From assembly GCA_022866195.1 (NCBI GenBank), contig JALHUF010000346.1:1-7389 (forward strand): a stretch of 7,389 nucleotides of DNA. The letters run 5' to 3'. This document shows, in pieces, positions 1 to 5,984 of this stretch. Source of the stretch: Terriglobia bacterium (GTDB taxonomy: Bacteria; Acidobacteriota; Terriglobia; UBA7540). The position numbers and the translations under genes are program-made. Positions within the stretch are counted from its first letter, which is position 1, and the number at the start of each line of letters is the position of its first letter. The notes below the pieces were generated by a model. The model saw only the letters and a list, made by a program, of their open reading frames with translations. It had not been told where the DNA came from and did no database searches.

Positions 1-1248
1 CGAGACGATGATCGGCAAGTCCCAACTTCCGAGCGTTTGGACCAGGAAACCCGTGACGATGGGGAACAAGAAGCCGGCCAGGTTTCCCCACATATTCATG
101 CAGCCGGAGACGGTGCCGGAAAGCTCGCGCCCCACGTCCATACACACTGACCAACTCGAGCCCATGGTCATGTCACCGCAGAACGAGGCCATGGCGATGG
201 TCAGGACGGCCGCCAGCGGATCCTTGACCCAGACGCTTCCCAGCATGCAGAGCGAACCCAGGAAGAATCCGGCAAAGCCGATGTAGCGCCGGTTCTTCAA
301 ATTCCCCGTTCTTTTCACCACGAAGTCCGTGAGCAGGCCTCCGAGCACGCAACCTATGGAGCCGAAGAACAGCGGCAGGCCGCCGTAGATGCCTGCTTGC
401 AGCATGGAGACGCCACGCGCCTTCAGGTAGGTCGGCAACCACGTGATGTGAAAATACCAACCATAGGAGACGCAGAAGTACATCCAGCAGATGGCCCAGA
501 GATTGCCGCTCCGCAGCAGGCGCGACCACGGAACTTGGATACGGCCCCCGTGGGGGTAACCGGCTGATGCTTGCCCGCTGCGGATGATGTGCAGCTCCGC
601 CGCGTTGACCCCGGGTTTCTGTTCCGGCCGGTCGCGGAACCAGAACCAGAAGAAGACGGCCCAGATGATACCCAGCACGCCGAAGAGCCAGAAGGTCGGA
701 CGCCACCCCGTGTGGGCGATCATGAACACTACCAAGCCCGGCGCGAATGCGCCCCCCAGCCGGCCGCACATCCACATCAGGCCGGTCGCGAAGCCCCGCC
801 GCACACCCGGCATCCAACGGGAAAAGACCTTGGCCGAGTTCGGATACATGCCGGCTTCCCCAGCCCCGAACAGAAAACGTACAGCGACCAGAGTCCACAG
901 GCGGCTTACTACGCCGGTAAGTGCGGTGAAAATGGACCACCACACCACAATCCGCGTGATGACTTTGCGGGGCCCGATGCGATCTCCCAACCAGCCGCCG
1001 GGTACTTCAAATATCGCATAGGCGATGGCGAAAGCGCTGAACACAGCACCCATCTGGACCGGCGTCAACCCAAGGTCAGCGGAGATGTAGGGGGCGCTCC
1101 CGGAGATGCAGACACGGTCGAGATAGGTGATGACCGAGAGCGAGCAGATGAACGCGAGTACGACGTAACGCAGGCGCGAGGCCGGGCCACGCGGGAGGGT
1201 GCTCACATCTCTGCTGTCAAGGGAATCCGACGTGGTGTGCTCCATCAT
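1..1248 (-). CDS. MFS transporter, anion:cation symporter (ACS) family, C-terminus cut by window edge
   Basis: Inner-membrane secondary transporter, probably proton-coupled uptake of an organic anion such as a sugar acid (hexuronate, galactonate or glucarate). The minus-strand frame is open from an ATG pair at 1248/1245 to base 1, giving 416 residues; the family is usually about 430-450, so only the last few dozen residues are missing. After a short hydrophilic N-terminus, TM1 (about 28-43) ends in TYLDR (41-45), matching the conserved Tyr/Asp/Arg site of the ACS family. The loop after TM2 has the MFS signature GWLGDRIGPRK (85-95). The TM4 region reads RFLFGAGEAGMYPNSAK, the ACS-type RFL-G--EA---P pattern. 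A polar central loop follows FRDRPEQKPGV, then the second six-helix half. The start is supported by length and a promoter 33 bases upstream; I see no clear Shine-Dalgarno site. Substrate cannot be read from sequence, and no neighbour indicates it. Confidence 0.9.
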   Translation of the reverse strand, partial: MMEHTTSDSLDSRDVSTLPRGPASRLRYVVLAFICSLSVITYLDRVCISGSAPYISADLGLTPVQMGAVFSAFAIAYAIFEVPGGWLGDRIGPRKVITRIVVWWSIFTALTGVVSRLWTLVAVRFLFGAGEAGMYPNSAKVFSRWMPGVRRGFATGLMWMCGRLGGAFAPGLVVFMIAHTGWRPTFWLFGVLGIIWAVFFWFWFRDRPEQKPGVNAAELHIIRSGQASAGYPHGGRIQVPWSRLLRSGNLWAICWMYFCVSYGWYFHITWLPTYLKARGVSMLQAGIYGGLPLFFGSIGCVLGGLLTDFVVKRTGNLKNRRYIGFAGFFLGSLCMLGSVWVKDPLAAVLTIAMASFCGDMTMGSSWSVCMDVGRELSGTVSGCMNMWGNLAGFLFPIVTGFLVQTLGSWDLPIIVS

Positions 1249-1268
1249 GTTTTGCTGGGTAATTTTTC

Positions 1269-1282
1269 CAGTCAGAAGACTG
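1269..1282. repeat. Short inverted repeat at predicted transporter transcript start
   Basis: CAGTC-AGAA-GACTG, a perfect 5-bp stem with a 4-base spacer. It overlaps the start site predicted for the transporter promoter, so it could be an operator half-site pair or a leader hairpin. Five base pairs can easily arise by chance. Confidence 0.25.
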
Positions 1283-1287
1283 AGTTG

Positions 1288-1316
1288 ATTATCGCTCCTT
1301 GCTCCTCCCGTGCCAG
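1288..1316 (-). promoter_or_regulatory. Candidate sigma70-type promoter of the MFS transporter gene
   Basis: On the minus strand, CTGGCA (1316-1311, 4 of 6 match to TTGACA) and GATAAT (1293-1288, 5 of 6 match to TATAAT) are separated by exactly 17 bases. Transcription would begin near 1281, leaving a leader of about 33 bases before the ATG at 1248. A 5-bp inverted repeat (1269-1282) sits at the predicted start site. Pattern match only. Confidence 0.4.
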
Positions 1317-1471
1317 GAGACGCTTCCACAGCGAAGACAATCCACTTGCCACCAGCAACGCAGCACAGGAAGACGAAGGTGTCTACATCTGATGGCTTGC
1401 CTCACCCTGGTGCGTAAAGCGCCCGAGCATACCAGGAGTGACAAATCCCGCGCAACAAGTTGCATCGGCGG

Positions 1472-1494
1472 GCGAACACTCCTAGCGTGTTCGC
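1472..1494. repeat. 8-bp perfect inverted repeat, possible operator
   Basis: GCGAACAC, a 7-base spacer (TCCTAGC), then GTGTTCGC: a perfect 8-bp dyad. It lies in the divergent region about 57 bp upstream of the candidate -35 box of the TPR gene. There is no T-run on either strand, so it does not look like an intrinsic terminator. The geometry suits a dimeric DNA-binding regulator or a simple hairpin. No regulator gene is visible in the window. Confidence 0.4.
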
Positions 1495-1535
1495 TCGCGT
1501 CGCGTCGGTTGACGAGATGGCAAACCTGACGAAAA

Positions 1536-1549
1536 CGGGATTCGTCCCG
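1536..1549. repeat. UUCG-loop hairpin next to TPR-gene promoter
   Basis: CGGGA-TTCG-TCCCG: a 5-bp GC-rich stem closing a TTCG tetraloop on the plus strand. It ends one base before the candidate -35 box TTGACA (1551-1556). Read on the minus strand the same stem is followed by TTTT, giving a weak terminator-like shape for any leftward transcript entering the intergenic region. The stem is short and its role is unknown. Confidence 0.3.
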
Positions 1550-1550
1550 A

Positions 1551-1579
1551 TTGACATGCCCTCCAGGGTGTGCTACCAA
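1551..1579 (+). promoter_or_regulatory. Candidate promoter of the small TPR gene
   Basis: A perfect -35 box TTGACA (1551-1556) is followed after 17 bases by TACCAA (1574-1579), a weak -10 box (3 of 6) that is preceded by TGC, so it has the extended -10 (TGN) form. The predicted start is near 1586, about 17 bases upstream of ATG 1603. This placement argues against the in-frame GTG at 1570, which would lie inside the promoter. Confidence 0.45.
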
Positions 1580-1602
1580 GGATTATCGGGCAAAAAACCG
1601 AC

Positions 1603-2085
1603 ATGGGCGTTGAAGAACTCCAATCCGCCTGGGAACTCCTCAAAGAGGCCTATCAATACCAGATGGGGGGCGACTACGACATGGCCGTGGAGCTCTACAA
1701 GCGCTCCCTTGATCTCCATCCCACAGCCGAGGCGTACACGTTCCTGGGTTGGACCTATCGTTTCCAGGGCAAGCTCGAGGAGGCCATCGCCGAGTGCAAG
1801 AAAGCCATCCAGATTGACCCGGAGTTTGGCAATCCCTACAACGATATCGGCGCCTACTTGATTGAGAAAGGTGAGTACGACGAGGCGGAGTCCTGGCTGC
1901 TGCGGGCGCTCCAATCGCGTCGCTACGAGTCCTACCATTATCCCCACTACAACCTGGGGCGCGTCTATATGGCGAAGGAGCAATATACCAAGGCCCGCCA
2001 CCACTTCGAGCAGGCCCTCAAGCTTTCTCCTGACTATGCTCTGGCCAAAGATGCCCTGGAGCGGTTGAGGCGCAGGCTACAGTAA
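1603..2085 (+). CDS. Small cytoplasmic TPR-repeat protein
   Basis: A 160-residue protein made almost wholly of tetratricopeptide repeats, expected to act as a protein-protein interaction scaffold; no catalytic motif, signal peptide or membrane segment is visible. Repeats fall at about residues 7-41 (ending YKRSLDLHP), 42-75 (AEAYTFLGW...AIQIDPEF), 76-107 (NDIGAYLIEKGEYDEAE) and 114-147 (HYNLGRVYMAKEQYTKA...ALKLSPDY), with the usual small/large residue pattern of TPR helices A and B. A short Tyr/His-rich insert (RYESYHYP) separates repeats 3 and 4. I chose ATG 1603 because the TPR region begins just after it and because the in-frame GTG at 1570 (171 residues) overlaps the candidate promoter; neither start has a good Shine-Dalgarno site. 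The gene stands alone, 121 bp upstream of tdh. Its partner is unknown. Confidence 0.85.
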   Translation: MGVEELQSAWELLKEAYQYQMGGDYDMAVELYKRSLDLHPTAEAYTFLGWTYRFQGKLEEAIAECKKAIQIDPEFGNPYNDIGAYLIEKGEYDEAESWLLRALQSRRYESYHYPHYNLGRVYMAKEQYTKARHHFEQALKLSPDYALAKDALERLRRRLQ

Positions 2086-2103
2086 GTCTTACGGCTAAAG
2101 TCA

Positions 2104-2113
2104 CCCGCGCGGG
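2104..2113. repeat. 10-bp GC palindrome after the TPR gene
   Basis: CCCGCGCGGG, a perfect palindrome 19 bp after the TPR stop codon. It has no hairpin loop and no T-run, so it is a poor terminator. It may simply reflect local GC richness. Confidence 0.2.
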
Positions 2114-2143
2114 CTGCGTTTCCCAGCCTCCCAAATTCTATTG

Positions 2144-2152
2144 TGATATTAT
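2144..2152 (+). promoter_or_regulatory. Candidate extended -10 promoter of tdh
   Basis: TGATATTAT contains the hexamer TATTAT (5 of 6 match to TATAAT) preceded by TGN, the extended -10 form, in a locally AT-rich patch of an otherwise GC-rich region. No recognisable -35 box lies 16-18 bases upstream. Transcription would begin near 2159, giving a leader of about 48 bases before ATG 2207. Confidence 0.35.
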
Positions 2153-2206
2153 GGCGGCGGACTTTAGGATCAGTCCATCCGGGGTCGTGGCTCTTCATCA
2201 AAACCC

Positions 2207-3262
2207 ATGTCGGAATCACTCATGCAAGCAATTGTGAAGCCTGAACCGAAACCGGGAGCCCGGTTCCAGGAGGTGGCCGTCCCGGAGATCGGCTTACATG
2301 ATGTCTTGGTGCGGGTGCAGGTGGCCTCCATCTGCGGCACTGACCTGCACATCTACCAGTGGGATCGCTGGTCAGCGCGGCGCATTCGCCCTCCACTGGT
2401 CTTCGGCCATGAGTTTTGCGGTGTGGTGGAAAAAGTGGGCGCCGAGGTCAGCACCGTGCGACAGGGCGACTTCGTCTCTGCCGAAATGCACCTGTCGTGC
2501 GGCCACTGCTACCAGTGCCGGACGGGGCAGCGTCACATCTGCCAGAACGTGCGCATCATTGGGGTTGATACAGACGGTTGTTTTGCGCAGTTTGTGCGCA
2601 TCCCCGAGGCGAACATCTGGAAGATCGACCCGGGCATCCCCGCCGACTACGCTGCGGTGCTCGATCCGCTTGGGAATGCGGTCCACACGGTCTTGGCGGG
2701 AGACATCGCCGGCCTGAGCGTGGCCATCACCGGCTGCGGGCCCATTGGCCTGTTCTCGGTGGCGGTGGCCAAGGCCTGCGGCGCAAGCCCCATTTTCGCC
2801 ACGGAGATCCATCCCTACCGACGCCGACTGGCCGAGAAGATGGGCGCCACCGTAGTCATTGACCCCTCCGCGACCGACCCCGTGGCATTCGTGCTGGGCG
2901 AGACGGGCGGCGTGGGGGTGGACGTCGTCCTGGAAATGTCCGGCCATCCCGAGGCCATCCGCCAGGCGTTCCAGATGCTGCGGCGCGGCGGGCGAATCTC
3001 GCTGCTCGGGATTCCCGCCAAACCTCTGGAGCTTGATCTGGCAAACGATATTATCTTCCGGGGTGCAGTGGTGCAGGGCATCAACGGTCGCCGGGTCTTT
3101 GAAACGTGGTACAAAATGCAGGCACTCCTGAAATCCGGCGCCCTTGATCTTGCTCCGTTGATCACGGACCGCATCCCCATGTCGGACTTTGAGCACGGCA
3201 TGGAGCTCCTGCTCTCGGGCAACGCGTCCAAGGTGTTGATGTACCCGAACGGGTTACCCTAG
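2207..3262 (+). CDS. tdh: L-threonine 3-dehydrogenase (Zn-dependent, NAD+)
   Basis: Oxidises L-threonine with NAD+ to 2-amino-3-ketobutyrate in the cytoplasm, the first step of threonine-to-glycine catabolism; a medium-chain zinc alcohol dehydrogenase of 351 residues (E. coli Tdh is 341). Catalytic zinc ligands are visible in CGTDLH (Cys43) and GHE (His68, Glu69); the structural zinc site is Cys98, Cys101, Cys104, Cys112. The Rossmann loop is GCGPIG (176-181), and Glu200 at the end of the following strand fits NAD rather than NADP. His95 matches E. coli His90, which is linked to threonine specificity, and GRRVFETWYKM near the C-terminus is Tdh-like rather than sorbitol-dehydrogenase-like. All metal ligands are offset by exactly five from E. 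coli numbering, so the second Met (ATG 2222, 346 residues) may be the true start; neither start has a strong Shine-Dalgarno site. The pathway partner kbl lies downstream. Confidence 0.95.
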   Translation: MSESLMQAIVKPEPKPGARFQEVAVPEIGLHDVLVRVQVASICGTDLHIYQWDRWSARRIRPPLVFGHEFCGVVEKVGAEVSTVRQGDFVSAEMHLSCGHCYQCRTGQRHICQNVRIIGVDTDGCFAQFVRIPEANIWKIDPGIPADYAAVLDPLGNAVHTVLAGDIAGLSVAITGCGPIGLFSVAVAKACGASPIFATEIHPYRRRLAEKMGATVVIDPSATDPVAFVLGETGGVGVDVVLEMSGHPEAIRQAFQMLRRGGRISLLGIPAKPLELDLANDIIFRGAVVQGINGRRVFETWYKMQALLKSGALDLAPLITDRIPMSDFEHGMELLLSGNASKVLMYPNGLP

Positions 3263-3351
3263 GAAGTGAAGGGGGAAGAACGGGCAAGGGGAACGACGGG
3301 TCGAGCACGCGCGCATCCAGGCACGCGACGAAGAATGAAGCGGAAACAGCC

Positions 3352-3561
3352 GTGTCACAGCCCGACTTCATTCGCAGTCGTCAGCTGAGAGTTTCCTACG
3401 TTGCGATGGTGCAATGTCTGCGCTGTCGCGTCCGGATGCCCATTGAGGTGGACGCGGAGGACTTGAAGCGTCTCCGAGCCTTCGCGCGCCTGTGCCGGAC
3501 CTGTGACCGGTGTCAGCAGGATACCGAGTGGGTATACTTGCCCATGGGAGTTAGCCGCTAA
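3352..3561 (+). CDS. Small Cys-rich putative zinc-ribbon protein between tdh and kbl
   Basis: A 69-residue basic protein that I do not recognise as a named family. It has two cysteine knuckles, CLRC (22-25) and CRTCDRC (48-54), separated by a predicted helix (about 34-47, DAEDLKRLRAFARL), then a short TEWVYL strand. The CxxC...CxxC spacing suits binding of one zinc ion, with Cys54 as a spare fifth Cys. No signal peptide or membrane segment is present, so it should be cytoplasmic. The GTG at 3352 has a weak purine-rich site (CGGAAA) upstream. The Cys region starts at residue 22, so ATG 3406 (51 residues) is a serious alternative start. It sits 89 bp after tdh and 120 bp before kbl on the same strand, so it is probably co-transcribed, but nothing in the sequence ties it to threonine catabolism. 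It could be a small regulatory or nucleic-acid-binding protein. Confidence 0.65.
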   Translation: MSQPDFIRSRQLRVSYVAMVQCLRCRVRMPIEVDAEDLKRLRAFARLCRTCDRCQQDTEWVYLPMGVSR

Positions 3562-3576
3562 ACGAGTACGGTGACA

Positions 3577-3656
3577 GCCGAAAGTTGAAAGTCGAAAGCG
3601 GCAACTTTGCCTCTGTTCATTCCTCTTTCTTCAACTTTCAACTTTTGACTTTCGGC
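3577..3656. repeat. 22-bp imperfect inverted repeat with 7-bp internal periodicity
   Basis: The left arm (3577-3598) begins GCCGAAAGTTGAAAGTCGAA and the right arm (3635-3656) is its reverse complement at 19 of 22 positions; on plus-strand RNA two of the three mismatches become G-U pairs. The loop is 36 bases. Each arm consists of heptads of the form YGAAAGT, so the arms are also tandem 7-mers. It occupies most of the 120-bp gap between the small Cys protein and kbl and ends 25 bp before the kbl ATG. It has no terminal T-run. It may be a dispersed intergenic repeat, an mRNA-stabilising hairpin or an attenuating structure within the tdh-kbl transcript. Confidence 0.75.
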
Positions 3657-3681
3657 CTCAGACTTCTCCGCCGGGGTTCCC

Positions 3682-4866
3682 ATGCCCAAAGTCCAACTGC
3701 AATACCTGAGTGACGAGCTGCAAAAGCTGCGCGAGCAGAAGCTTTACCAAAAACTGAGGATCCTGGAGACCGCGCAGCGGCCCGTGGCCCGCTTCGACGG
3801 CCGCGAGGTGATCAATCTCTCGTCCAACAACTACCTGGGACTTACCACCCACCCCAAGCTCAAGCAGAAAGCCCTCGAGGCCATCGAGAAATACGGCGTG
3901 GGTTCAGGGGCCGTGCGCACCATCGCCGGCACCATGACGCTCCACATGGCGCTGGAGGAGAAGATCGCGCAGTTCAAGCAGGTGGAAGCTTCGGTGGTGT
4001 TCCAGTCCGGCTTCACGGCGAACGCCGGGACGGTACAGGCCATCCTGGCGAGAGAAGATGTCATCATCTCCGATGAGCTTAACCACGCCTCCCTCATCGA
4101 CGGTTGCCGGCTTTCGCGCGCGGAAATCAAGGTGTTTCCCCACAAAGACGTCGAAGCGTGCGAGAAGATTCTGCAAGAACTCCAGAACCGGCCCGGGCGC
4201 AAGCTGCTCATCACCGACGGCGTCTTTTCCATGGACGGCGACATTGCGCCCCTCCCGGCCTTGGTCGCGCTCGCGGAAAAGTACGGCTGCATCATGATGA
4301 TTGACGATGCGCACGCCTCCGGCGTCCTCGGGCGCCACGGGCGCGGCACCGTGGACCACTATGGTCTGCACGGGCGCGTCGATATCCAGGTCGGGACGCT
4401 CTCAAAGGCCATCGGGGCCCTGGGCGGCTATGTATGCTCCACGCGCGATACTATCGAGTTCCTCTATCATCGCGCTCGGCCGTTCCTCTTTTCCACCTCC
4501 CATCCGCCTTCCGTGGCCGCCACGTGCATCGCGGCCTTCGAGGTTCTGGAGGAAGAGCCGGAACGTATCGAGAAACTCTGGAGTAACACCCGTTTCTTCA
4601 AGGCGGGTCTGAAGAAGCTGGGCTTCAATACGGGCATGAGTGAAACGCCTATCACGCCGGTTATCGTCGGCGATGCGGCGTTGGCGCACGAGTTCTCCCG
4701 CGAACTGTTTGCCGCGGGCGTGTTTGCTCAGGGCATCGGCTTTCCCACGGTCCCCGTGGGCAAGGCGCGCATCCGCACCATCGTCACCGCCACGCATACC
4801 GAAACGGAACTGTCGCAGGCCCTCGAGATTCTCGAGACGGTGGGGAAGAAGCTGAAGATCATTTAA
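3682..4866 (+). CDS. kbl: Glycine C-acetyltransferase (2-amino-3-ketobutyrate CoA ligase)
   Basis: A cytoplasmic PLP enzyme of the alpha-oxoamine synthase family. It cleaves 2-amino-3-ketobutyrate with CoA to glycine and acetyl-CoA, completing the route begun by Tdh. The length of 394 residues is normal for Kbl. Visible family features are SSNNYLGL (47-54), GSGAVRTIAGT (74-84), the cofactor-stacking His135 in DELNHASLIDG, TDGVFSMDGDIAP (178-190), the PLP-contacting pair Asp208/His211 in DDAHASGVLG, and the Schiff-base lysine Lys242 in GTLSKAIGALGGY. The C-terminal domain has RPFLFSTSHPP and KARIRTIVTA. The sequence resembles the Bacillus-type Kbl more than the E. coli one. Close relatives include BioF (8-amino-7-oxononanoate synthase), and some members carry both activities, but the tdh neighbour favours Kbl. 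ATG 3682 has a weak GGGG site 7 bases upstream. The adjacent hairpin repeat may affect its expression. Confidence 0.93.
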   Translation: MPKVQLQYLSDELQKLREQKLYQKLRILETAQRPVARFDGREVINLSSNNYLGLTTHPKLKQKALEAIEKYGVGSGAVRTIAGTMTLHMALEEKIAQFKQVEASVVFQSGFTANAGTVQAILAREDVIISDELNHASLIDGCRLSRAEIKVFPHKDVEACEKILQELQNRPGRKLLITDGVFSMDGDIAPLPALVALAEKYGCIMMIDDAHASGVLGRHGRGTVDHYGLHGRVDIQVGTLSKAIGALGGYVCSTRDTIEFLYHRARPFLFSTSHPPSVAATCIAAFEVLEEEPERIEKLWSNTRFFKAGLKKLGFNTGMSETPITPVIVGDAALAHEFSRELFAAGVFAQGIGFPTVPVGKARIRTIVTATHTETELSQALEILETVGKKLKII

Positions 4867-4930
4867 GCGAACGCCAACCACCACGGGCTGGAACGGCCGC
4901 CCATCCTGCAACTGATTTCCTGGCACTGGT

Positions 4931-4960
4931 TTGACTTCGTTCTCCGCGAGCGATTAACAT
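4931..4960 (+). promoter_or_regulatory. Candidate promoter of the exported TPR gene, predicting a leaderless mRNA
   Basis: TTGACT (4931-4936, 5 of 6 match to TTGACA), an 18-base spacer, and TAACAT (4955-4960, 4 of 6 match to TATAAT). The expected transcription start, 6-8 bases after the -10 box, falls on or next to the GTG start codon at 4967. There is no purine-rich ribosome site between the -10 box and the GTG, which agrees with a leaderless transcript. Pattern match only. Confidence 0.4.
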
Positions 4961-4966
4961 CGCTTT

Positions 4967-5914
4967 GTGAAACCGCGGCACGCTTTTCGCGCGATTCTTT
5001 TGGTGGCGGGGCTTTCCCTGGCGCTGTGCGCAGCCTTGGCGCTTCCCGCGCAGGACTCTGAACAGGCATTAGAGGAGCAGATCAGTTCCAGGATCGCCGC
5101 CGGCCAGATTGACGCGGCGCTGGAGGAGGCGCGAGGGGCGGCTGTCCGCTTCCCGCGGTCGGCCGCCCTGCATCAGTTGCTGGGGGCGGCGCTGTTCAAG
5201 AAAGGCCTGAACGCGGAGGCGCGGGCGGCCTTTCGCCGCGCCGTCGAACTCGACCCGAGCGTGGCGCAGTACTACTTCAACCTGGCGCTTGTCGATCTCA
5301 GCGAGAACAAATATGCGGAGGCGTCCAAATCGCTCGGGGCGTGCGTGCGTCTTGAACCGGCGAACGCGCAGGCGCACGTTCTCCTGGGTCGCGCCTACCA
5401 CAATCTGAACCGCACGCTCCCGGCCATCGAGCAGTTCAAGAAGGCTCTGGCCCTGGCGCCCCAACTCCCGCTCGTCCATTACCACCTGGGTTATGCCTAT
5501 CAGAGCCAAGGAAATCTCGGGGCGGCACTGGAGGAATTCAAGAAGGAGATGCAGTCGAACGGCAACTTCTATGAGCCGTACTGGCTGGCGGGAAATATCG
5601 AGCTGGGCCGGGGCAACCTGGGTGCGGCGGAAGAATTGTTTCGCAAAGGCGTAGGGTTGCGACCGCTGGCCTTCCAGGCTCATTACGGACTGGGCCGTGT
5701 ATTGATAGGCCGAGGGAAGCTGGGTGAAGCGGAGACTGAACTCAAGAAGGCGGTGGAGCTGAAACCGGATAACGTCGAGGCCCACTACGCGCTGGCGCGG
5801 ACTTATCAGCAGATGGAAAGGAAAGAGGACGCGGCGCGCGAGTACAAGATCGTGGGCGAGTTGCACGCGCGGAGCCAAGGCCAGAGCTCGGGGATTGCCG
5901 GGCGTGAGCAATAG
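4967..5914 (+). CDS. Exported TPR-repeat protein
   Basis: A 315-residue protein with an N-terminal signal peptide: basic start MKPRHAFR, hydrophobic core (about 9-26), and a likely signal peptidase site after Ala28 (ALPA before QDSEQ). Cys21 follows LAL, which is not a good lipobox, so a soluble periplasmic protein is more likely than a lipoprotein. The mature part is about eight tandem TPRs with a strict 34-residue period, starting near residues 34, 66, 100, 134, 168, 202, 236 and 270; conserved positions are clear in VLLGRAY, YHLGYAY, YGLGRVL and YALARTY, and repeats often end in LDP, LEP or LKP. It should act as a protein-binding scaffold. The GTG start is supported by the signal peptide that begins exactly there, though it has no Shine-Dalgarno site. 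Its stop lies at the start of the next gene, so the two probably form one transcription unit. Its ligand is unknown. Confidence 0.88.
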   Translation: MKPRHAFRAILLVAGLSLALCAALALPAQDSEQALEEQISSRIAAGQIDAALEEARGAAVRFPRSAALHQLLGAALFKKGLNAEARAAFRRAVELDPSVAQYYFNLALVDLSENKYAEASKSLGACVRLEPANAQAHVLLGRAYHNLNRTLPAIEQFKKALALAPQLPLVHYHLGYAYQSQGNLGAALEEFKKEMQSNGNFYEPYWLAGNIELGRGNLGAAEELFRKGVGLRPLAFQAHYGLGRVLIGRGKLGEAETELKKAVELKPDNVEAHYALARTYQQMERKEDAAREYKIVGELHARSQGQSSGIAGREQ

Positions 5915-5971
5915 GACGCGGGGCCACCCTTCGGAGCGGCCGCCTTTTGCCAATGGCGAAACATCGAGGTC

Positions 5972-5984
5972 AGGGGCGAAATTG
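5972..5984 (+). promoter_or_regulatory. Shine-Dalgarno site deciding the FG-GAP gene start
   Basis: AGGGG (5972-5976) is followed by five bases and TTG (5982-5984). This is the best ribosome-binding site in the window, and the TTG is placed just before a normal signal peptide. It favours TTG 5982 over GTG 5904, despite the rarer start codon. Confidence 0.5.

Larger units (their letters stand above)
1249..1602. other. Divergent intergenic region between transporter and TPR gene
   Basis: 354 bp with no convincing gene. The short open frames across it have no recognisable domain and run into the real genes in other frames. It contains a candidate promoter for each divergent gene and three short perfect inverted repeats (1269-1282, 1472-1494, 1536-1549), listed separately. 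The middle part (about 1320-1470) shows nothing I can name. Confidence 0.6.

Noticed and set aside
173..943. 256-residue minus-strand open frame overlapping the transporter
   Set aside because: It lies in another frame of the same strand as the MFS gene, is rich in Arg, His and Pro, and lacks the hydrophobic helices seen in the correct frame.
571..1392. 273-residue plus-strand open frame opposite the transporter
   Set aside because: It is the complementary shadow of the MFS gene, with no recognisable domain and a composition typical of antisense GC-rich frames.
2372..3196. 274-residue minus-strand open frame opposite tdh
   Set aside because: It is antisense to a complete Tdh with all zinc ligands; no domain is seen in the antisense product.
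3577..3656. CRISPR-like or terminator interpretation of the heptad repeat
   Set aside because: There are only two arms in inverted orientation, with no direct repeats separated by unique spacers, and no T-run after the stem.
4867..4930. Possible intrinsic terminator after kbl
   Set aside because: I looked for a GC stem followed by a T-run and found only loose GC complementarity (GGGC...GCCC) with no T-run.
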